Shown in pieces: positions 32,250 through 33,476 of a DNA stretch of 33,476 bases. Origin of the DNA: Bacteroidota bacterium (GTDB lineage: Bacteria; Bacteroidota; Bacteroidia; Bacteroidales; Prolixibacteraceae); contig JAHEYT010000071.1 in the NCBI GenBank assembly GCA_023251455.1, positions 1 through 33,476 on the forward strand. The letters run 5' to 3'. A program made the position numbers and the translations under genes. The notes under the pieces are model-generated. The model worked only from the letters and a program-made list of their open reading frames with translations. It ran no database searches and was not told the origin of the DNA. How positions within the stretch are numbered: position 1 is the stretch's first letter; each line of letters opens with the position of its first letter.

Positions 32250-33476
32250 CTATTCATTCCTCAATGTCTGCACCAAATTCTGTTTAAAAGCCAAGCGTAT
32301 AGCCACAAAACTAAACACCGCACCGCTTAAAATCACCAGAACCGAAATAGCAGGAAGCCAAATCCACAGGCTCGCATAAAGCGAAGAAATCAAGGTTGGC
32401 AAGCCGCTCAACACTGCAGGAATTAAGCCGATTAAAACAGAAACAATCATCAGGAAAAGTTTTTCGCGCATCACCATCCGCTGAATGATTGGCTTGGCAA
32501 AGCCAAGCGACAACAGCAAGGCATATTCGGGAATCTGCTCAAAAGTGATGCGGAAGATCAGGATTCCCAGCCCGAGTGTACCAATTAAAAGACCCAGCGC
32601 ACCGAGCATCAGGAAGATATTCAGGTAAGTATTTTCGATGGTGTAAAAAGACAGTAAACGGTCAGTTACACGGCTGATTTCGGGCCCGTAATTGCGCATT
32701 CCGGTTTGTAAATCGCCGACAACTGCGGTAGTATCGGGCACATCAATCAGAAATACATTAGAGCCACTTACCGACGGGAATGCCCGATTGAAATGATCTT
32801 CAGCAATAATCACATTGCCCTGAAAAACCGAATTGGCCAGTCCGCCCACCAGTTTCAGTTTCAAATCTTTTCCATCCTCGGTTTTGTACATCAGCGTGTC
32901 GCCCACACTTTTCATCAATCCCCACTGGATCACCGTTTGGTCGGCAATCGCCGGAATCACGTCATCGGCGAAAGTTTTATTCAGTGTCAGCCACGGATGT
33001 TGCGAATCCAGATCGTCAGTTCGCGTAGCAAAAGTAAATGCTCCGCGCTGATCGAAAGCCGCTGCATTAAAAGCAATCAAGCGTGGCCGCGAAATTTTGT
33101 TCAGGTTCAAGCAACTGGCATCGTCTCCCGGCTGCGACTGAAATTGCACCAGTTCGGCAGTTTCCGGAATATTCAGGTCTTCCCTACCCTGCTGGCTGTT
33201 GGCATCAAAAAGCACCGGCATGGTGGTTTCCACAAAATAATCGTAGCCGCCAGTTCCCGATGTCGGTAAATCTGCATGTGAAGTCAGATCTTTGCGGTTC
33301 AATCCGGTGGAGACGACCATAAACACACCTACCGACAGAAAACTCACGATCATCACATTGCGTCGTCGTTCTCCGGCAATTCGTTTCAGCAAAAAGGTAC
33401 TTAGTGAAAAATCCATCGCCTTTTCCTGAACAGCCAGTCGGTGCATCCGGAAGTCGAAAATCAGGATCAGTCCCGG
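32250..33476 (-). CDS. MacB/FtsX-type ABC transporter permease (5' end outside window)
   Basis: About 408 C-terminal residues are visible; the frame stays open to the window edge (beginning PGLILIFDFRMHRLAVQEKA), so the gene starts to the right and the ATG at 33446 is probably internal. One membrane helix (NVMIVSFLSVGVFMVVSTGL) is followed by a long extracytoplasmic region. The last three helices form the FtsX domain (NIFLMLGALGLLIGTLGLGI, PEYALLLSLGFAK-type loop, ISVLVILSGAVFSFVAIRLA), ending QNLVQTLRNE, a usual C-terminus of this family. Such permeases pair with an ATPase to export or extract lipoproteins, lipids or peptides; the substrate is unknown. Its stop is two bases from the stop of the convergent TIR gene. 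Confidence 0.85.
   Translation of the reverse strand, partial: PGLILIFDFRMHRLAVQEKAMDFSLSTFLLKRIAGERRRNVMIVSFLSVGVFMVVSTGLNRKDLTSHADLPTSGTGGYDYFVETTMPVLFDANSQQGREDLNIPETAELVQFQSQPGDDASCLNLNKISRPRLIAFNAAAFDQRGAFTFATRTDDLDSQHPWLTLNKTFADDVIPAIADQTVIQWGLMKSVGDTLMYKTEDGKDLKLKLVGGLANSVFQGNVIIAEDHFNRAFPSVSGSNVFLIDVPDTTAVVGDLQTGMRNYGPEISRVTDRLLSFYTIENTYLNIFLMLGALGLLIGTLGLGILIFRITFEQIPEYALLLSLGFAKPIIQRMVMREKLFLMIVSVLIGLIPAVLSGLPTLISSLYASLWIWLPAISVLVILSGAVFSFVAIRLAFKQNLVQTLRNE

Noticed and set aside
33084..33446. Complete permease gene starting at ATG 33446
   Set aside because: The frame stays open to the window edge with a hydrophobic stretch (GLILIFDF) typical of the preceding helix, so the gene is cut by the window.

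Overview
The window looks like a chromosomal segment of a Bacteroidota organism, probably a marine or sediment relative of the Marinilabiliales/Prolixibacteraceae. The evidence is indirect: no general reliance on Shine-Dalgarno sequences, several TAnnTTTG-type -7 boxes, an archaeal/eukaryotic-type ProRS, an OmpP1/FadL-family porin of the Bacteroidota kind, DUF4954 and DUF4395 proteins, and AAGTTTCAAGTTCC- and GTCATT-type intergenic repeats. The taxonomic call is inference; there is no rRNA in the window.

Positions 1-9099 are a plus-strand heme-biosynthesis cluster: 3' end of hemD, hemB, hemL, an unrelated secreted Arg/Ser-rich protein, hemE, hemN, the FAD-dependent protoporphyrinogen oxidase (hemG, HemY type) and hemF. 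Together they carry 5-aminolevulinate formation (HemL) through to protoporphyrin IX; hemA, hemC and ferrochelatase are not in view. Both oxygen-independent (HemN) and oxygen-dependent (HemF) coproporphyrinogen oxidases are present, which fits life under changing oxygen. Intergenic gaps in this cluster carry three families of short repeats.

Positions 9429-13179 encode a three-gene phosphorelay: a MASE1-PAS histidine kinase, a single-domain receiver, and a receiver-histidine kinase fusion, with no DNA-binding output gene. Converging on it from the other strand (13235-18235) are tilS, pepT, a conserved unknown and proS. Diverging from proS are a Tyr/Gly/Ser-rich lipoprotein with a strong Shine-Dalgarno and an OmpP1/FadL-like outer-membrane protein that ends in a good terminator.

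Positions 21529-25393 form a tight four-gene unit: a 90-residue unknown, a class I methyltransferase, a large DUF4954 beta-helix protein and nagB, closed by a hairpin. Then come a TPR sensor histidine kinase, small membrane proteins (one DUF4395), an orphan small protein resembling the nitrogenase-associated CCE_0567/DUF683 family, and two unknowns.

The right end (about 30550-32247) is the most unusual part. A perfect 18-bp inverted repeat with a nine-G run in its loop is followed by about ten degenerate units with an exact 21-nt period. The sequence then becomes strongly AT-rich and contains a single gene that joins pentapeptide-like repeats to a TIR domain with the candidate NADase glutamate. 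This looks like a horizontally acquired defence-type cargo inserted beside a MacB/FtsX-type ABC permease gene that runs off the right edge.
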